Assembly (NCBI RefSeq): GCF_024171735.1
Contig: NZ_JAMTCH010000004.1
Span: 682,001-746,000 of the forward strand
Reading direction: 5' to 3'
DNA length: 64,000 nt
Source: Prauserella alba
GTDB lineage: Bacteria > Actinomycetota > Actinomycetes > Mycobacteriales > Pseudonocardiaceae
A model generated the notes under the pieces. The model worked only from the letters and a program-made list of their open reading frames with translations. It was not told where the DNA came from and did no database searches. The stretch's first letter is position 1. Each line of letters opens with the position of its first letter. The position numbers were made by a program, and so were the translations under genes. This document shows, piece by piece, positions 1 through 10,171 of the stretch.

Positions 1-2862
1 TTCGTCGAGTACGTCCATGACCACGTCGAGAGTCTCCCCGTCCAGCGTGCCGAAACCCTCGTCGACGAACAGCGTGTCCAACAGCGCACCGCCGGTCTCC
101 GCGGCCACGACGTCCGCCAGGCCGAGCGCCAGCGACAGCGAAGCCAGGAACGACTCGCCACCGGACAGGGTTTTCGCCGAACGCACCATGCCGGAGTAGT
201 CGTCGAGCACGTCGAGGCCGAGCCCGCCGCTCTTGCCGTGGCTGCCGGGCGCATCGGAGTGGACGAACGCGTACCGCCCGTGGCTCATCGACCGCAGCCG
301 GACCGTCGCCGCGACCGCGACCTCCTCGAGCCGGGCGGCCAGCACGTACGACCGCAGCGACATGCGGCGAGCGTTCTGCCCGCGACCGTTCACGACGTCG
401 GTGAGCGCGTCCAGTTCGGCGAACTCCTCCTCCGCCGGTGCCAGCCGGCTCAGTACGGAATCCAGTTCGCCTGCGAGTGCGTCGAGGTCGCGGACACGTT
501 GCATGAGCTCCTGCAACGTGGCGGCGTCCCGTTCTGCCTGCTGCCGTGCCTGTTCGGCCGCCTGCCGGGCCCATTCGACATCGACGGCCCGATCCGGCTC
601 GACGCCGGCCAGCTCCTGCTCCGCCAGCACGGCACGGGCCGTCGCCTCGGCCTGTTCGGCATCGGCCAGCGACTGTTCCAGCTCGCCGATCCGTTCCTCG
701 TCGCGAGCCGCTTCCCTGGCTTCGCCGACGTCGGCGAAGCCCGCGGTGCGCGCGGCCTCCGCAGCGGCCGCCGCATGCTCGTCGACCCGCTCGCGGGCCT
801 CCCTCAGCTCGGCTCTGGAATCCGCCAGCCCGTCGAGCGCACCCGCCAGTTCCATCAGGTGGGCCCGCCGCGCCGCGACGTCGGCGAACTCGCCCGCCGC
901 CTCCTCGAGCCGCCGCTGCCGCTGGTCGACCTGATCGGCGAGGGCGCGCCGCTGTTCCTCCGCGGCGGCCGCCTCCCGTTCGGCAGACGTCCGCTGCGCC
1001 GTGAGGTCCTCGTGTTCGGCCTCCCCGTCCCGGACGAGCTGCTCGAGCCGCTCCTTGCGACCGGCCACCTCGGTCAGCGTGGCCAGCTCCTCGCGGACCT
1101 CGCCGAGCTCGGCCCGGATCTGCTCGGCCGTGCGATCCTGCAACCGTTCGACGACGGCGGCGAGCGCCGTGTCGGCCTCGTGGCGCGCGGTCGCCGCCCG
1201 GCTCCTGCGCTGCTCTGCGGCCTGTTCGGCCTCGGTGGCCGCCCGTTCCTCCGCCTCGCCCACGCTGTCGGTGCCCGCCGCGGGCGCGGGATGCTCCGCC
1301 GAGCCGCACACGGCGCAGGGCTCGCCGTCCCTCAGCTGCCCAGCCAGTTCGCCCGCCATTCCGGCGAGTCGCCGGGACCGCAGGTCGAGGAGCCCCTCGC
1401 GCGCCGTCTGATGCGCGTCGATCGCGGCCTGCTCGGCCTCGCGGGCACGTGCGGCCTCGTGTTCCAGGGTCGGCACCCGCTCGGCCTCCCCCAGCGTGCG
1501 TGCCAGTTCGGCCTCCCGCGCGCGCACGGCGTCGAGGCGCACGGCCGCCTCGGCCGCGGCGTCCAGCTCCACCCGGAGCTGCCGCGTGCGTTCCGGCAGT
1601 CCGGCCAGCTTCTCGCCCAGCGCCGCAGCCTGTGCCGTCGCATGTTCGGCTGTGTCGACCAGCTGCCGCAATCGCTTGCGGTCCCGCTCCTGTTGCTCCG
1701 CCTCCTCGACGAGCCCGGCCAGCGTGCCCGCCTCCTCGCGAACCTCTCCTGCGCGGGCACGCAACGCCCCGACGTCCGGCTCGCCACCCTCGAGTTCCGA
1801 CCCCACCCGGCCGTCGGCGCGTCCGCGGGCGACCAACGTCTCGCGCGCCCGCTGGTCCCGCTCTCCGGCCCGTTCCAGCCGGGTGCGCTGCCGGTCCGCC
1901 TCAGTGGCGAGACCGGTCACGGCCGAGGCGCGCCGCGCGGCCGTCAACTCGGCCTTCCACTCGGCGCGCAGGTCCGCTTCCTTCGCCAGCTCCGCCAAGC
2001 TCTCGTGAGCACCGCGCACCCTGCGGACCCGCTCGGCCTCGACGCGGCGTTCGTCGAGCACGTCGGCAGCCCGCTGACGTGCCGTGGCCGACTCGTCGGC
2101 CGCCGTTCTCGCCGCGGCGACGGCCTCCCCCGCCCTGGCACGGACGTCGGCCACCCAGTCGGCAGCACCGTCCTCCGGCGGCTCCTCCCGTGCGACCTGG
2201 CCGATCCGCGCGAGCCACTCCCGCACCGACTGCCTGCGCTCGTTCAGCTCACGCCGCTTGGCCTGGCGACGGTCGCTGAACCATTTCTCCGCCTCGAAGA
2301 ACCGCTGCGTGCCGAACAGTTTCTCCAGCAGCTCCTCACGATCCTTCGTGTCGGCCCGCAGGAACCGCGCGAACTCACCCTGAGGGAGCAGCACGACCTG
2401 GAAGAACTGGTCGGCCGTCATGCCGAGCAGCCGCTCCACGGTGCGTGCGACCTCGTCGATGCGTGTGACGCCCTCGGGCGGTTGGCCGCCCGGTGGGTCG
2501 TCGAGCCACGTGAGCGACGCCTTCGCCTGCTGTTTCGTCGTGCCGTCGCCGCGCAGCTTCGGCCGTTCGTACTCGGGGTTGCGCACGATCCGGAACCGGT
2601 GCCCCTGCACCGTCAGTTCGAGCGTCACCTCGGTCGGCGTGCCGCGTTCGGCCACGTCACAACGGAACCGCTTGGCCTCGGCCCGCGCACCGGGGACCCT
2701 GCCGAACAGCGCGAACGCCACGGCGTCCAGCAGCGTCGTCTTGCCGGCGCCCGTGTCCCCGTGCAGCAGAAACAGGCCGTCGGCGCCGAGCGTGTCGAAG
2801 TCCACGGCCTCCCGGCCCGCGTACGGCCCGAACGCGGAGACCTCCAACCGGTGCAGCCTCAT
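1..2862 (-). CDS. sbcC: SbcC, ATPase subunit of the SbcCD nuclease (3' end outside window)
   Basis: SMC-like ATPase that works with SbcD on hairpins and double-strand ends. 954 codons are present and the frame is still open at the window edge. The N-terminus has the Walker A motif GDTGAGKTT near residue 35. Long coiled-coil-like stretches rich in Ala, Glu and Arg flank a CAVC zinc hook near residue 515. The last visible part carries the ABC signature LSGGESF and a Walker B of the form LLDTLFVDEGFGTLD, so only a few dozen residues are missing. The ATG overlaps the sbcD stop codon in an ATGA arrangement, implying translational coupling with sbcD upstream. Confidence 0.95.
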   Translation of the reverse strand, partial: MRLHRLEVSAFGPYAGREAVDFDTLGADGLFLLHGDTGAGKTTLLDAVAFALFGRVPGARAEAKRFRCDVAERGTPTEVTLELTVQGHRFRIVRNPEYERPKLRGDGTTKQQAKASLTWLDDPPGGQPPEGVTRIDEVARTVERLLGMTADQFFQVVLLPQGEFARFLRADTKDREELLEKLFGTQRFFEAEKWFSDRRQAKRRELNERRQSVREWLARIGQVAREEPPEDGAADWVADVRARAGEAVAAARTAADESATARQRAADVLDERRVEAERVRRVRGAHESLAELAKEADLRAEWKAELTAARRASAVTGLATEADRQRTRLERAGERDQRARETLVARGRADGRVGSELEGGEPDVGALRARAGEVREEAGTLAGLVEEAEQQERDRKRLRQLVDTAEHATAQAAALGEKLAGLPERTRQLRVELDAAAEAAVRLDAVRAREAELARTLGEAERVPTLEHEAARAREAEQAAIDAHQTAREGLLDLRSRRLAGMAGELAGQLRDGEPCAVCGSAEHPAPAAGTDSVGEAEERAATEAEQAAEQRRSRAATARHEADTALAAVVERLQDRTAEQIRAELGEVREELATLTEVAGRKERLEQLVRDGEAEHEDLTAQRTSAEREAAAAEEQRRALADQVDQRQRRLEEAAGEFADVAARRAHLMELAGALDGLADSRAELREARERVDEHAAAAAEAARTAGFADVGEAREAARDEERIGELEQSLADAEQAEATARAVLAEQELAGVEPDRAVDVEWARQAAEQARQQAERDAATLQELMQRVRDLDALAGELDSVLSRLAPAEEEFAELDALTDVVNGRGQNARRMSLRSYVLAARLEEVAVAATVRLRSMSHGRYAFVHSDAPGSHGKSGGLGLDVLDDYSGMVRSAKTLSGGESFLASLSLALGLADVVAAETGGALLDTLFVDEGFGTLDGETLDVVMDVLDE

Positions 2863-4016
2863 CGCGGCGCACCGTCCTGCCCGGGGTCGTGCTTGCCCGC
2901 GGATTCCAGAGCCGCCACGAGCAGTGCCTCCTCACGGTCGTTGGGCGGTGCGCCCCGGCAGTCCTCGACGAAGCTCCGCGCGATCTCGGTGTCCGACCTG
3001 CCCCGGACGGCCTCGGCGTACCGCAGCGTGTCCTGCTTCGCCCCCTCCGGCTCCCATTCCAGGTGCACCGCGTACGGGAACCGTTCCCGCAGCCTGCGCA
3101 TCGCGTCGACCGGCCTGACCCGATCGGTCAGCGTCGCCGACACGAAGCTGTCGACGTGCTCGGCGTGTTCGGGTGCCGCGAGCAGGTCGTCGAGCGGGCC
3201 GCGCATCGTCGCGAGTGGCCTGGGAACCGGCAGATCCCGCCGCTGCACCTCGCCGACACCGTCACCGTCCACATCGAACAGGAAGACCGATTTCCGTTGC
3301 GCCGCCTCGGAGAACGAGTACGCGAGCGGACTGCCCGAGTAGCGGATGTGCTCCTCGATCACCTGCGGACCGTGCAGATGACCCAGCGCGACGTAGTCCA
3401 CCCCCTCGAACACCGACCCGGGGACCTGCTCCACGCCGCCGACCGCGATCGGCCGTTCCGAGTCGCACCCCGCGGCGCCGGTGACGAACGCGTGCGCGAG
3501 CACGACAGAGCGCGTGCCCGCCGGCCTGCCGTCCAGGTCCTCGCGCACGCACCGCATCGCCTCCGTCAGCACCGCCGTATGCCCCCTGCCGTCGATGCCG
3601 AGCGCGTGCCGGGCGGTCTCGGGTTCGAGGTACGGGATGCCGTACACCGCCACGGGCGCGCCGTCGCCGTCGAACACCACGGGCTCCGGAATGCCGGCGA
3701 CCGTCGTCCGCAGATGCAGCCCGCCCGCGGCCGCGAACTCGGCGAACGCCCCGAGCCTGGCCGCCGAGTCGTGGTTGCCCGACGTCAGGACCAGCTCCGC
3801 GCCCGCCTCGCGGATCCGCCGCATGCCCGCGGTCGCGACCCGCACGGCCTCCGCGGACGGGACGGCACGGTCGTAGATGTCGCCGGCGACGAGGACGACG
3901 TCGACCGCCTCGTCGGCCACGAGGCCGGCGAGGCGTTCGAGGACCGCGTCCTGCTCGGCGAGCAGATCCGCGCCGTGGAAGGTTCGTCCCACGTGCCAGT
4001 CGGAGGTATGGAGCAT
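2859..4016 (-). CDS. sbcD: SbcD, metallophosphatase subunit of SbcCD nuclease
   Basis: Mn-dependent exo/endonuclease subunit, partner of SbcC. The calcineurin-like phosphoesterase motifs appear in order: TSDWHVGRTFHG at the N-terminus, GDIYD near residue 50, SGNHD near 85 and GHLHG near 190. Length of 385 aa is normal. I start at the ATG giving MLHTSDWH, because the family begins this way; the open frame extends 16 codons further and a GTG two codons upstream is also possible. First gene of a two-gene operon with sbcC (4-nt overlap). It is divergent from rmuC, with a LexA-like box in the shared upstream region. Confidence 0.93.
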   Translation of the reverse strand: MLHTSDWHVGRTFHGADLLAEQDAVLERLAGLVADEAVDVVLVAGDIYDRAVPSAEAVRVATAGMRRIREAGAELVLTSGNHDSAARLGAFAEFAAAGGLHLRTTVAGIPEPVVFDGDGAPVAVYGIPYLEPETARHALGIDGRGHTAVLTEAMRCVREDLDGRPAGTRSVVLAHAFVTGAAGCDSERPIAVGGVEQVPGSVFEGVDYVALGHLHGPQVIEEHIRYSGSPLAYSFSEAAQRKSVFLFDVDGDGVGEVQRRDLPVPRPLATMRGPLDDLLAAPEHAEHVDSFVSATLTDRVRPVDAMRRLRERFPYAVHLEWEPEGAKQDTLRYAEAVRGRSDTEIARSFVEDCRGAPPNDREEALLVAALESAGKHDPGQDGAPR

Positions 4017-4082
4017 TCGCACGCGATCAACGCTAGGTGCCCGCTCCGACAGAACCCGGCACACCCACCCGGCGTGTCACTA

Positions 4083-4094
4083 GAACGTGTGTTC
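4083..4094. promoter_or_regulatory. LexA/SOS-box-like palindrome between sbcD and rmuC
   Basis: GAAC-GTGT-GTTC is a perfect core match to the actinobacterial/Gram-positive SOS box form GAAC-N4-GTTC. It lies 67 bp upstream of the sbcD start and 170 bp upstream of rmuC, in the shared divergent region. Assignment to LexA is inference from motif and context. Confidence 0.5.
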
Positions 4095-4263
4095 CCACTA
4101 GGCTCCTGGGTCCGGCCGAACGGTTTCTGTCGGGGGCGTGCGCCATGATGCGACCCCCGCCCGGAACGTGGCCGACCGCCACCGGACGATCCGGCGCGGC
4201 CGGGCCGGTGCATCCGGCGGGCCGGGACATCCGGAAGGGATCGACGAGCGAGGAGCGTGCTCT

Positions 4264-5181
4264 GTGGCTTCGACGGTGTTCGCGGCGGTCGCGACAGTGG
4301 CCGCCGCGCTGCTGGCGGCCGCGGTCGTGCTGCTGTGGCGGCTGTACCAGGACGGCATGCGCCGTGCCGACGCCGCCGCGCGGCAGGTCGAAGCGGAGCG
4401 GGAGAAGCTCGACCAGCAGCAGGCGGCGCTGCGCCGGTACGAGGTGGCGTTCGCCTCGATCAGCGGCAGAGGTGAGCTCGGCGAACACGTACTGACCGAG
4501 ACGGCGCGCTCGCTCGGCCTGCGCGAGGGCCTGCACTACACCCTGCAGACGGACCTGGCGGGCGGCGGCGCGGCGAAACCGGACATGGTGCTGCGGGTCG
4601 GCGGTGACCGCACCGTGCCGGTCGACGCCAAGGCGAGTCTCGCCATCTGGGCCGAGGCGGTCGAGACCGACGACCCCGACGAGCGCATCGACGCCCTGCG
4701 CGTCCATGTGCGGAACCTGCGTTCCCGTGCGACCGAACTGGCGGGCAAGGGCTACCAGCGCTGGGCCGACGCGATCTACGGCACGGTCATGTTCGTGCCG
4801 TCGGACGCCGCGGTCGTCGCCGCGCTCGACACCGACCCCGAACTGCTGCGGTGGATGCTCGATCGGCGCGTGTTCCTGTGCGGCCCTACGGGCTTCGCCG
4901 TCATCGCCTCGGCCGCCATGTTCGCCGCGACGGAACGCACCCTGCTGGACGACGTCGAGCAGGTACGTGCCTCCGCGGCCTCGGCGCACCGCGCGGCCGC
5001 GGGTGCCGTCGACGCGGTGAATCTGTCGAGCACGCATCTGCAGCGGTTCCTGTCCGCCCGCAAACGGGAGCTGGAGGCGCTCGAGAACTTCCGCGGCACG
5101 GTCGCCCCGCTGACGGAGGCCGCGGCCAGCCCGGCGCCGGTACCCGCCATCCGGAAGAGCGACGAGGCCGCGGCGAACTGA
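4264..5181 (+). CDS. rmuC: RmuC-family DNA recombination protein
   Basis: RmuC family proteins limit recombination at inverted repeats and have a PD-(D/E)XK-type nuclease-like core. One N-terminal membrane segment (residues about 4-22) is followed by a short coiled coil (about 30-60) and the RmuC domain, including VPVDAKASLAIW and GYQRWADAIYGTVMFVPSD. 305 aa, on the short side for the family. I use the GTG at 4264 because an AGGAG sits 8 nt upstream; the longer open frame upstream is low-complexity and lacks such a site. The neighbouring sbcDC genes and the SOS-like box support a role in DNA repair. Confidence 0.88.
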   Translation: MASTVFAAVATVAAALLAAAVVLLWRLYQDGMRRADAAARQVEAEREKLDQQQAALRRYEVAFASISGRGELGEHVLTETARSLGLREGLHYTLQTDLAGGGAAKPDMVLRVGGDRTVPVDAKASLAIWAEAVETDDPDERIDALRVHVRNLRSRATELAGKGYQRWADAIYGTVMFVPSDAAVVAALDTDPELLRWMLDRRVFLCGPTGFAVIASAAMFAATERTLLDDVEQVRASAASAHRAAAGAVDAVNLSSTHLQRFLSARKRELEALENFRGTVAPLTEAAASPAPVPAIRKSDEAAAN

Positions 5182-5399
5182 CCACGGCCGGGAGACGCGA
5201 CGGGACCCGCCGGGACGCACGCCGGGAGGCTGTGACCGAACCGATACCCCGACGAATCACCCGAACCACAGGTCACGGGTTCATGTCGACTTCACACCAT
5301 GCCCCCTGACTGTGCGAGACGTCACCGCAGGAGACCTCGTCCGACCACCCGGTGCAACGAACGTCGAGGATCCGTAGCGATCGTGGCCGATCTACCGGC

Positions 5400-5405
5400 T
5401 ACGGT
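5400..5405 (+). promoter_or_regulatory. -10 box 8 nt before a GTG start (leaderless pattern)
   Basis: TACGGT matches the actinobacterial TANNNT -10 and ends 8 nt before the GTG at 5414, so transcription would begin at or within 1-2 nt of the start codon. No Shine-Dalgarno is visible. Confidence 0.45.
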
Positions 5406-5413
5406 GTTGCCCT

Positions 5414-6508
5414 GTGACCGCCACACGAGATCGCCGCAGCGATCCTGACGCCGCGAACGAGGACGAGCCCGTCGCATGGGACGAGCGACTCGCGTTCGGT
5501 ACCAGGCGCGGTCTGCCCTGGTGGGGCGCGGTGCTGCTCGCCCTCGTCACGGCGATCGCGGGTGCGGTACTGAGCATGCAGATCAGCGACGGGCTCGGCC
5601 TGCCGTTCCAGTTGATCTACGTCGTGGGCGCGCTCGCCGCCGTCGCGGCGGTGCGCAGGCGCAACCTGTTCGGGCCGATGGTGCAGCCGCCGCTGGTCAT
5701 GGCCGTCACCGTGCCGCTGGTCGTACTCACCGACACGTCGCTGCCGGAGAGCAACGACACCCTCGCCAACGTGCTGGCGATCAGCACTCCACTGATCAAC
5801 AACTTTCCGGTGATGGCGATCGCGACGGCGCTGACGGTCGGCCTCGGGGTGCTGCGCATCTACCGCGAACGCGACCCCGACCGGCCGCTCAAGGACACCT
5901 CCGAACGCAAGCGCGGCCGAGTCGACGACACGGGTGACCGCCAGTCCGCCCCGAAGGAGAAGCGCCCCGCGAAGGGCAAAGCCTCCGGCACGGCCGACGC
6001 CGCAGCCGGTGCAGCCGGTGCAGCCGGGGCGGGTGTGGCCGGTGGTCGGCGCCCTGCCGACGATTCCGCCACGTCCGGACGCAGGCGCACTCCCCGCCCG
6101 CCCGAGGACCGGCCGGATGCCCAGGGCGGACGTGGCGAGCCCCCGCGCGGCCCCCGCCCCGCCGACGGCGGCCGTGGCCCGCGCGGGCCGGAGGACGCTC
6201 CCCCGCCGCGCCGCCCCAGGCCCGCCGACCAGGACCGTGGACCGCGCACGCCGCCTCCGGACCGCCGGCCGGCCAGGCCCCCGCGGACGCCGCCCGACGC
6301 CGCGGAACGCAAACGGCGCATCGACGAATGGCCCGACGCGGTCCCCGGCCCCAAGCGTCCGCAGCGGCCACCGAGGGGAGAGCGGCCGGACCCCCCGCAG
6401 CGGCCCAAACGTCCTCGCGGGTCCGAACCACCTCGGTCCGAACCACCACGCAGCGACCGGCCCGGTCGTGACCAGCCGCGCCGGCGCCCCTGGGACTCCG
6501 AGGACTGA
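5414..6508 (+). CDS. DUF6542 membrane protein with Arg/Pro-rich cytoplasmic tail
   Basis: Function unknown. Residues about 35-155 hold four membrane segments, matching the DUF6542 domain of actinobacteria. Residues 160-364 are a very basic Pro/Arg/Gly-rich, probably disordered tail. The GTG start has no ribosome binding site but has a well-placed leaderless -10. It lies close to ispH, convergent with it across a strong bidirectional hairpin. As I recall, the related mycobacterial gene also sits near ispH. Confidence 0.75.
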   Translation: MTATRDRRSDPDAANEDEPVAWDERLAFGTRRGLPWWGAVLLALVTAIAGAVLSMQISDGLGLPFQLIYVVGALAAVAAVRRRNLFGPMVQPPLVMAVTVPLVVLTDTSLPESNDTLANVLAISTPLINNFPVMAIATALTVGLGVLRIYRERDPDRPLKDTSERKRGRVDDTGDRQSAPKEKRPAKGKASGTADAAAGAAGAAGAGVAGGRRPADDSATSGRRRTPRPPEDRPDAQGGRGEPPRGPRPADGGRGPRGPEDAPPPRRPRPADQDRGPRTPPPDRRPARPPRTPPDAAERKRRIDEWPDAVPGPKRPQRPPRGERPDPPQRPKRPRGSEPPRSEPPRSDRPGRDQPRRRPWDSED

Positions 6509-6605
6509 TCCGCACGATCCGCGGGTCCACACCACACGGGCAGCGCCCGTCGGCGGCCGGCCCGCGACCACCGCCACCCGTAACGACCTGCGCAGCGGAC
6601 ACGAG

Positions 6606-6642
6606 CGAGGCCGCCCCTCCCGTATCGGGAGGGGCGGCCTCG
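6606..6642. terminator. Perfect 17-bp hairpin, bidirectional terminator
   Basis: Arms 6606-6622 and 6626-6642 are perfectly complementary around a TAT loop. The hairpin lies between the convergent DUF6542 and ispH genes. There is no U-tract, as is usual for high-GC actinobacteria. Confidence 0.75.
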
Positions 6643-6704
6643 CCGCTGTTCGGATGCTGTTGTCCGGTGCCGGTGCTGTTCGGTCCAGCAGTCCGAACGC
6701 CGGA

Positions 6705-7697
6705 TCAGCGCACGCTGCTGCGTGTCTCCTTGTTGTCCGAACGGAGCTCGCGGGGCAGCGCGAACGAGATCTTCTCGTTGGCCGTGGTGACCTCCTGCAC
6801 GTCCGCCCAGCCGCGTTCGGCGAGGTCGTCGAGCAGCTCCATCACGAGCACGTCGGGCACGGAGGCTCCGCTGGTCACGCCGACGGTCGTGACGCCTTCC
6901 AGCCAGGCCGGATCGACCTCGCTGGCGTAGTCGATCAGGTGCGCGCCGCTCGCGCCCGCTTGCAGCGCGACTTCGACCAGCCGCTGCGAGTTCGACGAGT
7001 TGCTCGAACCCACCACCAGCACGAGGTCACATTCGGCCGCCATCGCCTTGACCGCCACCTGGCGGTTCGACGTGGCATAACAGATGTCGTCGCTCGGCGG
7101 GTCGGCGATCCCGGGGAAGCGCTCGCGGAGCTGGTCGACGCGCTGCATCGTCTCGTCGACGCTCAGCGTCGTCTGGGAGAGCCACACGACCTTCTCGGGG
7201 TCGCGCACCTGCACCTGTGCGACGTCCTCCGGGGTGTCGACGAGCTGGACGTTCTCGGGCGCCTCACCGGAGGTACCTTCGACCTCCTCGTGGCCGTGGT
7301 GGCCGATGAGCATGATGTCGTAGTCGTCCCGGGCGAACCGGTTGACCTCCTTGTGCACCTTCGTCACGAGCGGGCAGGTCGCGTCGATCGTGCGCAGGTT
7401 CCGCTTCTCGGCCTCCTCGTGCACCGCAGGCGAGACCCCGTGCGCCGAGAACACGACGAGCGCACCCTCGGGCACCTCGGTGGTCTCGTCGACGAAGATC
7501 ACGCCCCGTTCCCGCAGCGTGTCCACGACATGCCGGTTGTGGACGATCTCTTTGCGGACGTAGACGGGCGGGCCGTACATCTCGAGCGCCTTCTCGACCG
7601 TGATCACCGCACGGTCGACACCGGCGCAGTACCCGCGCGGCTTCGCGAGCAGCACACGCTTGCCGTTCTGGTCACCGCTGGGGCTGGCTGCACTCAT
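6705..7697 (-). CDS. ispH: IspH, 4-hydroxy-3-methylbut-2-enyl diphosphate reductase
   Basis: Last step of the non-mevalonate isoprenoid pathway: HMBPP is reduced to IPP and DMAPP by a [4Fe-4S] enzyme. 330 aa, full length. The three cluster-binding cysteines are visible at about C24 ([10 protein letters not shown]), C108 ([11 protein letters not shown]) and C206 (CYATSNRQ). The substrate-binding HHGHEEVEG stretch follows near residue 135. It is transcribed alone and diverges from the Rv1109c-like gene, an arrangement I recall from mycobacteria. Confidence 0.96.
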   Translation of the reverse strand: MSAASPSGDQNGKRVLLAKPRGYCAGVDRAVITVEKALEMYGPPVYVRKEIVHNRHVVDTLRERGVIFVDETTEVPEGALVVFSAHGVSPAVHEEAEKRNLRTIDATCPLVTKVHKEVNRFARDDYDIMLIGHHGHEEVEGTSGEAPENVQLVDTPEDVAQVQVRDPEKVVWLSQTTLSVDETMQRVDQLRERFPGIADPPSDDICYATSNRQVAVKAMAAECDLVLVVGSSNSSNSQRLVEVALQAGASGAHLIDYASEVDPAWLEGVTTVGVTSGASVPDVLVMELLDDLAERGWADVQEVTTANEKISFALPRELRSDNKETRSSVR

Positions 7698-7940
7698 GGC
7701 TCCCAGGGTACGGACCGCGGGGAAGGGCCGTCATCGCGCGCACGATGTGGCGGTGCCCGCACCGCCACCCCCGCCGCGCAGCAGTGTCCCGGAGCCGACG
7801 CTTCCCCGGTCGCCGCCGGCTGAACCGTCCGCGGGACGGCGGTGCGGCGACTCCCGTTCCCGGTGGAAACACCGGCCCCACGTGCGGATGGGACCGGGGT
7901 GGGGCTGGGCAGGCGGAGTCGCGTGCGGCAGTCTTGGCGC

Positions 7941-8837
7941 ATGAAGCATTTCCCGTTCCCGGTGCGGGTCGCCGCCGGCCTCGCCGCTTCGACCGCTGAC
8001 ACGGTTCGTGACCTGCCGAAACACCTGACCGAGCTGCCGGTGACGGTCGCGAGCCAGGTGCTGCAGACCTCGATGCGGGTGCAGCAGCACGTCACCGAGC
8101 TCGCGATCAAGGGCGATGACGCGCTGGCCGCGTTCCGCGGGGTGGACGACGAACCCAACTGGGCGACGTTCGACGAGGACGACGACCCCGAGGCCGCACA
8201 GGCCGACGCACGGGCCGGGGTCGACGCCCCGGGAGCGGCGGCCACGTTCGACGACCCGTGGGACGCCGAGTCGCAGGCGCTCGGCGAGGAACACGAGGAC
8301 GGGGAGTTCGACAGCACGGACACGCGGATCGCGGCGGCGGTCGGGACCGACACCCCGCGCGGCGGCGGGAACGACGGCGGCGACGGGAACGACGGCGGCG
8401 GCGCCACCGGGACGGCCACCGGCGAGGGCGAGAACGGCAGCGCCGACCCGACCGCAGGCGACACCGCCGCCGAGGGAGCGACGACCGGCGCCGGGGCCGC
8501 ACCCTCGGCACCGTCGACGACGTCATCCTCGGCGGCGGCGTCCTCGGCGGCGGCGTCCTCGGCGGCGGCGTCCTCGACGACGTCGGGGCCCGCGGGCGTG
8601 GACGACTACGACGCGCTCAGCCTGCCCGAGCTGCGGTCCCGACTGCGCTCGTTCTCGGCGGACGAGCTGCAGCAGCTCCTGGACTACGAACGTGACCACG
8701 AGAACCGGCCGTCGTTCACGGGCATGCTGACCCGGCGGATCGCCAACGTCAGGGCCGAATCAGGCGCCCAGCCCGAGGACGGCACAGCCGGTGACGACTC
8801 CGGCGCCACCGCGACCGGCGAGACCGCCACGTCGTGA
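7941..8837 (+). CDS. Rv1109c-like protein (lipid-droplet-associated type)
   Basis: 298 aa. The N-terminal 75 residues, beginning [17 protein letters not shown], are conserved in actinobacteria upstream of xseA; homologues are often labelled lipid-droplet-associated, but the role here is not shown. The middle (about 85-215) is an acidic, Gly/Ala/Ser-rich, probably disordered linker with a DNA tandem repeat coding Ser/Ala blocks. The C-terminal 60 residues contain a short helical part ([20 protein letters not shown]). I use the ATG at 7941, where the conserved N-terminus begins. Its stop overlaps the xseA GTG (GTGA), so translation is probably coupled to exonuclease VII. Confidence 0.7.
   Translation: MKHFPFPVRVAAGLAASTADTVRDLPKHLTELPVTVASQVLQTSMRVQQHVTELAIKGDDALAAFRGVDDEPNWATFDEDDDPEAAQADARAGVDAPGAAATFDDPWDAESQALGEEHEDGEFDSTDTRIAAAVGTDTPRGGGNDGGDGNDGGGATGTATGEGENGSADPTAGDTAAEGATTGAGAAPSAPSTTSSSAAASSAAASSAAASSTTSGPAGVDDYDALSLPELRSRLRSFSADELQQLLDYERDHENRPSFTGMLTRRIANVRAESGAQPEDGTAGDDSGATATGETATS
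8526..8570 (+). repeat. Three exact 15-bp tandem repeats in coding sequence
   Basis: The unit TCCTCGGCGGCGGCG occurs three times without change (8526, 8541, 8556), coding for Ser-Ser-Ala-Ala-Ala blocks in a disordered linker. In-frame length, so copy-number change would not break the gene. Confidence 0.85.
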
Positions 8838-10096
8838 GCACCGATGCACGGGGCGCACAGGAAGGCACCCAGAGCGCAGGCGCACAGCCGTCGACGGCCG
8901 AGAGCCCCTGGCCGGTCCGCACGGTCGCGCGGAAGATCGCCGACTGGATCCACCGCCTCGGTTCGGTGTGGGTCGAAGGGCAGATCACGCAGATCTCGGC
9001 CCGTCCCGGCACGCAGACAGCGTTCCTGACGCTGCGCGATCCCGCCGCCGACGTGTCCATGTCGGTGACGTGCCAGCAGCGCATGCTGCGTTCGATCGAC
9101 CCGCCGCTCCGCGAGGGCGCCAGCGTGGTCGTGCACGCGCGTCCGTCGTTCTGGCTGGGCCGCGGCACGTTGAGCCTGCGGGCGAGCGAGATCCGCGCGG
9201 TCGGCATCGGCGAACTGCTCGCGCGGATCGAACGGCTCCGCAAACTGCTCGCCGCCGAGGGGCTGTTCGCACCGGAACGGAAACGCCGGTTGCCGTTCCT
9301 GCCGCGCGGCGTCGGGCTGATCACGGGCCGCGCCTCGGCTGCGGAACACGACGTGCTGGCCAACGCGCAGCACCGGTGGCCAGCGGTGAAGTTCCACGTC
9401 GTCAACACGGCGGTGCAGGGCGCGAAGGCGGTGCCGCAGGTGGTGCAGGCGCTGTCGGAGCTCGATGCCAACCCCGAGGTCGATGTCATCGTGATCGCCC
9501 GTGGCGGCGGCAGCGTCGAGGATCTGCTGCCGTTCTCCGACGAGACGCTGTGCAGGGCGGTCGCCGCCGCGGGCACGCCGGTCGTCAGCGCGATCGGCCA
9601 CGAACCGGACTCGCCGCTGCTGGACAACGTGGCGGACGTGCGCTGTTCGACACCGACGGGCGCGGCGAAGACGATCGTGCCCGACGTCGGTGAGGAGACC
9701 GCGCGGGTGCACCAGCTGCGGGACCGGGCCCGGCGGGCACTGCACGGCTGGGTAGACGGCCAGCGCAGGCAGCTCGACCAGCTGCGCAGCCGTCCCTGTC
9801 TGGCCGACCCGCACGGTCCGGTGGATCGCAGGGAGGCCGACGTCCAGCTGCACGCCGAACGTGCCCGCCGGGCGGTCATGACCACGCTGACGCACGAACA
9901 GAGCGCCCTGACCGCGGCGCGTGCCCGGCTGACGGCGCTCGGACCGGCTGCGACGCTCGAGCGCGGCTACGCGGTGGTGCAGTACGTCGACGCCGACGGG
10001 GAGCTGAAGGTACTGCGGTCGGTCGACGAGGTGTCCGAGGGCACCGAACTGCGGGTGCGGGTCACCGACGGCGCGATCTCGGCGACCACGCGATAG
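8834..10096 (+). CDS. xseA: Exodeoxyribonuclease VII large subunit
   Basis: Catalytic subunit of the single-strand-specific exonuclease VII. 420 aa. The N-terminal OB-fold runs from about residue 15 to 105 ([20 protein letters not shown]). The nuclease core has [36 protein letters not shown] and [18 protein letters not shown]. Coiled-coil C-terminal part. GTG start overlaps the stop of the preceding gene by 4 nt. xseB follows 75 nt downstream, giving the usual xseA-xseB pair. Confidence 0.95.
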   Translation: MSTDARGAQEGTQSAGAQPSTAESPWPVRTVARKIADWIHRLGSVWVEGQITQISARPGTQTAFLTLRDPAADVSMSVTCQQRMLRSIDPPLREGASVVVHARPSFWLGRGTLSLRASEIRAVGIGELLARIERLRKLLAAEGLFAPERKRRLPFLPRGVGLITGRASAAEHDVLANAQHRWPAVKFHVVNTAVQGAKAVPQVVQALSELDANPEVDVIVIARGGGSVEDLLPFSDETLCRAVAAAGTPVVSAIGHEPDSPLLDNVADVRCSTPTGAAKTIVPDVGEETARVHQLRDRARRALHGWVDGQRRQLDQLRSRPCLADPHGPVDRREADVQLHAERARRAVMTTLTHEQSALTAARARLTALGPAATLERGYAVVQYVDADGELKVLRSVDEVSEGTELRVRVTDGAISATTR

Positions 10097-10171
10097 TGTG
10101 CGCCCGGACCCGGCTCGTGCGGGCACGGTGTCCGCACGAGCACGCATCCGAGACGTGAGGCGAACCGCGAC

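Noticed and set aside
238-3342. Very long plus-strand open frame opposite sbcC and sbcD
   Set aside because: Its protein is a Pro/Arg/Gly/Leu-rich shadow without domains; the minus strand carries full SbcC and SbcD motifs.
7748-7767. 20-bp palindrome TGGCGGTGC-CC-GCACCGCCA between ispH and the Rv1109c-like gene
   Set aside because: Perfect, but GC-only and without a regulator nearby; I could not tell an operator from chance or a hairpin, so it is not listed as a feature.
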